NCBI GenBank assembly: GCA_030745955.1
Contig: JASLNQ010000113.1
Span: 1 to 7,140 of the forward strand
Direction: 5' to 3'
DNA length: 7,140 nucleotides
From: Dehalococcoidia bacterium
GTDB taxonomy: Bacteria > Chloroflexota > Dehalococcoidia > UBA1151 > UBA1328
The translations under genes were made by a program, and so were the position numbers. The notes beneath the pieces are model-generated. The model worked only from the letters and a program-made list of their open reading frames with translations, was not told where the DNA came from and ran no database searches. Below are positions 5,817 through 7,140 of the stretch, in pieces. Within the stretch, counting starts at the first letter, position 1; each line of letters opens with the position of its first letter.

Positions 5817-7140
5817 ATGGATCACTCAAGAAAAATCGAACCACCTGTCGATTGGGCCTGGATCGAGGTGTTGCCTACTTCCGCGCTCGTGATTTCATCC
5901 GACCGCATCGTCCTCGCAGTCAACTCGGTTTGCGAAGAAGAGTTTGGTTATGCGCGCGACGAGTTGGTAGGCAACCCTGCCGATTTTCTTGTGCCCGCGT
6001 ACGCGTGGCCGCCCGCCGCGGGCGGGATGACGCTGAGCCTCGCAGCCGAAACCGCTTCGGGTGAGATCGATCCGGTCGACGTATTTCTTGGTCCGGCAAG
6101 TTTTAGCGGTGATGACGGCAGTGGCGATCCTGACGCTTACCTGGCGATGGTCGAGAGCGTTGAATACGAGTCGGTCGAATCGGTGGAAGATCACGAGTCG
6201 ACGGTCCGGGAGCTGCTCACCGACATTGGCCGGATCACTTCCTCATCGCTCGATATACAGTCTGTTTGCGAACAGTTTTCGATGGCCGTAATGAGGTCGG
6301 TGCCAACCGAACGGGTCGCAATCTGCGCCACCCATGATGGATCGGACAGGTACCACGTCATTCACGCAGCGCCAGCCGCGCCCGGCTCCCCCCGGCAGAT
6401 CATCGAACTGCAGGCCGACGCCTTGCAGGACGCCTTTGAAACGCATGCTCCCGTCCTCGTGACCACGGAAGAACTGGTCGACATCGTCTCTGGCGATCTC
6501 GCACCGCTGGGCTGGCCAGTGAACAATGTCGAAGCGGTTGTTGTCGTCCCGCTCATGGCGGGTTCAACCCGCATCGGTGCGCTGCTGCTTGCAAGCTCGC
6601 GGACCGACGCATTTACATTCGATGACATCGACCTGCTCGGTCAGGTCTCAGGGCAGGTTGCAGGGGTCATCTCAAACCTCCAGTTGCACGCCGATCTGCA
6701 ACGGGAATCGACTGAACGGCAGCTGCTCGCAAACGTAGCCCGCGAAGCCAGTTCGGTCATCGAGTTCTCCGCGGCAATCGGGCCGATCGCCGAAGAGCTT
6801 TCCCAGCGAATGGATGTGGCCTGCCTTGAAATAGCATCCGTCGACCGCTCCACCACCGGCGGTGCCCTGAGACTCTCCTGGACAAAGGCAAATAGGAACC
6901 ATTCGGTCAACGAACGGTTCGCCTATTCGGGTTCCATCGAAGAAAGCGTCGCCCTGGAAATGCTGCCGCTCGTCGCTTCGGACAAAGAACTCGACGATCT
7001 GAGCGAGCACTATGCCTCAGACGAACTCGACTCCACGAAGTGGGGGGCGTTTATTGCGGTGCCGATGACGATGTTGAGCCAGGTCGTTGGCATCCTCACC
7101 GTGCGTTCCAAATCGGCAGCGGGCTACTCGACAGAAAACG
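5817..7140 (+). CDS. PAS-GAF-GAF sensory protein, 3'-truncated by the window edge
   Basis: The frame is open from the ATG at 5817 to the window end (441 residues), with no stop. Residues about 15-115 form a PAS domain: LPTSALVISSDRIVLAVNS, then EEFGYARDELVG (41-52) and FLVP. An acidic linker with repeated ESV units (112-128) and a helix (129-145) lead to a first GAF domain (about 145-290), whose VVVVPLMAGSTRIGALLLAS and closing helix are typical. A short coiled-coil connector (290-312) joins a second GAF domain (about 313-441) ending in AFIAVPMTML and VVGILTVRS. It has no signal peptide or membrane helix, so it should be a cytosolic sensor. The output domain (histidine kinase, GGDEF, phosphatase or other) would lie past the edge and cannot be named. 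The start is not firm: no Shine-Dalgarno precedes the ATG, and the frame runs back to 5703 with a TTG at 5793. Confidence 0.85.
   Translation, partial: MDHSRKIEPPVDWAWIEVLPTSALVISSDRIVLAVNSVCEEEFGYARDELVGNPADFLVPAYAWPPAAGGMTLSLAAETASGEIDPVDVFLGPASFSGDDGSGDPDAYLAMVESVEYESVESVEDHESTVRELLTDIGRITSSSLDIQSVCEQFSMAVMRSVPTERVAICATHDGSDRYHVIHAAPAAPGSPRQIIELQADALQDAFETHAPVLVTTEELVDIVSGDLAPLGWPVNNVEAVVVVPLMAGSTRIGALLLASSRTDAFTFDDIDLLGQVSGQVAGVISNLQLHADLQRESTERQLLANVAREASSVIEFSAAIGPIAEELSQRMDVACLEIASVDRSTTGGALRLSWTKANRNHSVNERFAYSGSIEESVALEMLPLVASDKELDDLSEHYASDELDSTKWGAFIAVPMTMLSQVVGILTVRSKSAAGYSTEN

Noticed and set aside
5661..5973. 11-base direct repeat GTTGGTAGGCA at 5661-5671 and 5963-5973
   Set aside because: One copy is ordinary PAS-domain coding sequence (ELVGN); a single intergenic match of this length is likely chance.
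6012..6026. Perfect inverted repeat CCCGCC-GCG-GGCGGG
   Set aside because: It lies inside the PAS coding region, encoding a PPAAGG stretch, and is probably a by-product of GC-rich codons.
5895..6194. Minus-strand open frames within the PAS-GAF region
   Set aside because: They oppose a continuous 441-codon frame with clear PAS and GAF signatures.

Overview
The window is GC-rich (about 60%) bacterial DNA with tightly packed genes and no mobile element, CRISPR array, rRNA or convincing tRNA. Gene content is an MFS transporter, an enolase-superfamily acid-sugar dehydratase-like enzyme, Opp/Dpp-type ABC ATPases and a PAS-GAF-GAF sensor. This would suit a heterotrophic bacterium such as a SAR202-type Chloroflexota, a lineage known for expanded enolase-superfamily and transporter genes. 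That placement is inference from gene content only; there is no phylogenetic marker here.

Layout: (1) 3-1313, plus strand: 3' part of an MFS permease whose first residues lie before the window. (2) 1314-1532: gap with two small inverted repeats and a Shine-Dalgarno site. (3) 1533-2642, plus strand: mandelate racemase/muconate lactonizing enzyme family protein with its full set of metal and His-Asp residues. (4) 2658-3743 and 3740-4810, minus strand: an OppF-like and an OppD-like ATPase overlapping by ATGA, with oppD transcribed first. This pair converges on the enolase-family gene, leaving only 15 bases between stop codons. (5) 4811-5028: gap with two short inverted repeats. (6) 5029-5535, minus strand: an unrecognised coiled-coil protein with an arginine-rich tail. 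(7) 5536-5816: intergenic region between divergent genes, containing a 19-base near-perfect dyad. (8) 5817 to the window end, plus strand: a PAS-GAF-GAF sensory protein, open at the right edge.

Functionally, the left half looks like uptake and breakdown of small organic solutes: a permease and an acid-sugar dehydratase-type enzyme on one strand, and the energising ATPases of a peptide/solute importer on the other. No permease or binding-protein gene for that importer is visible on either side. The right half looks like a signalling gene divergent from a small coiled-coil gene. I see no clear evidence of a wholly new defence or mobile system. The least explained element is the coiled-coil/arginine-tail gene beside the sensor.
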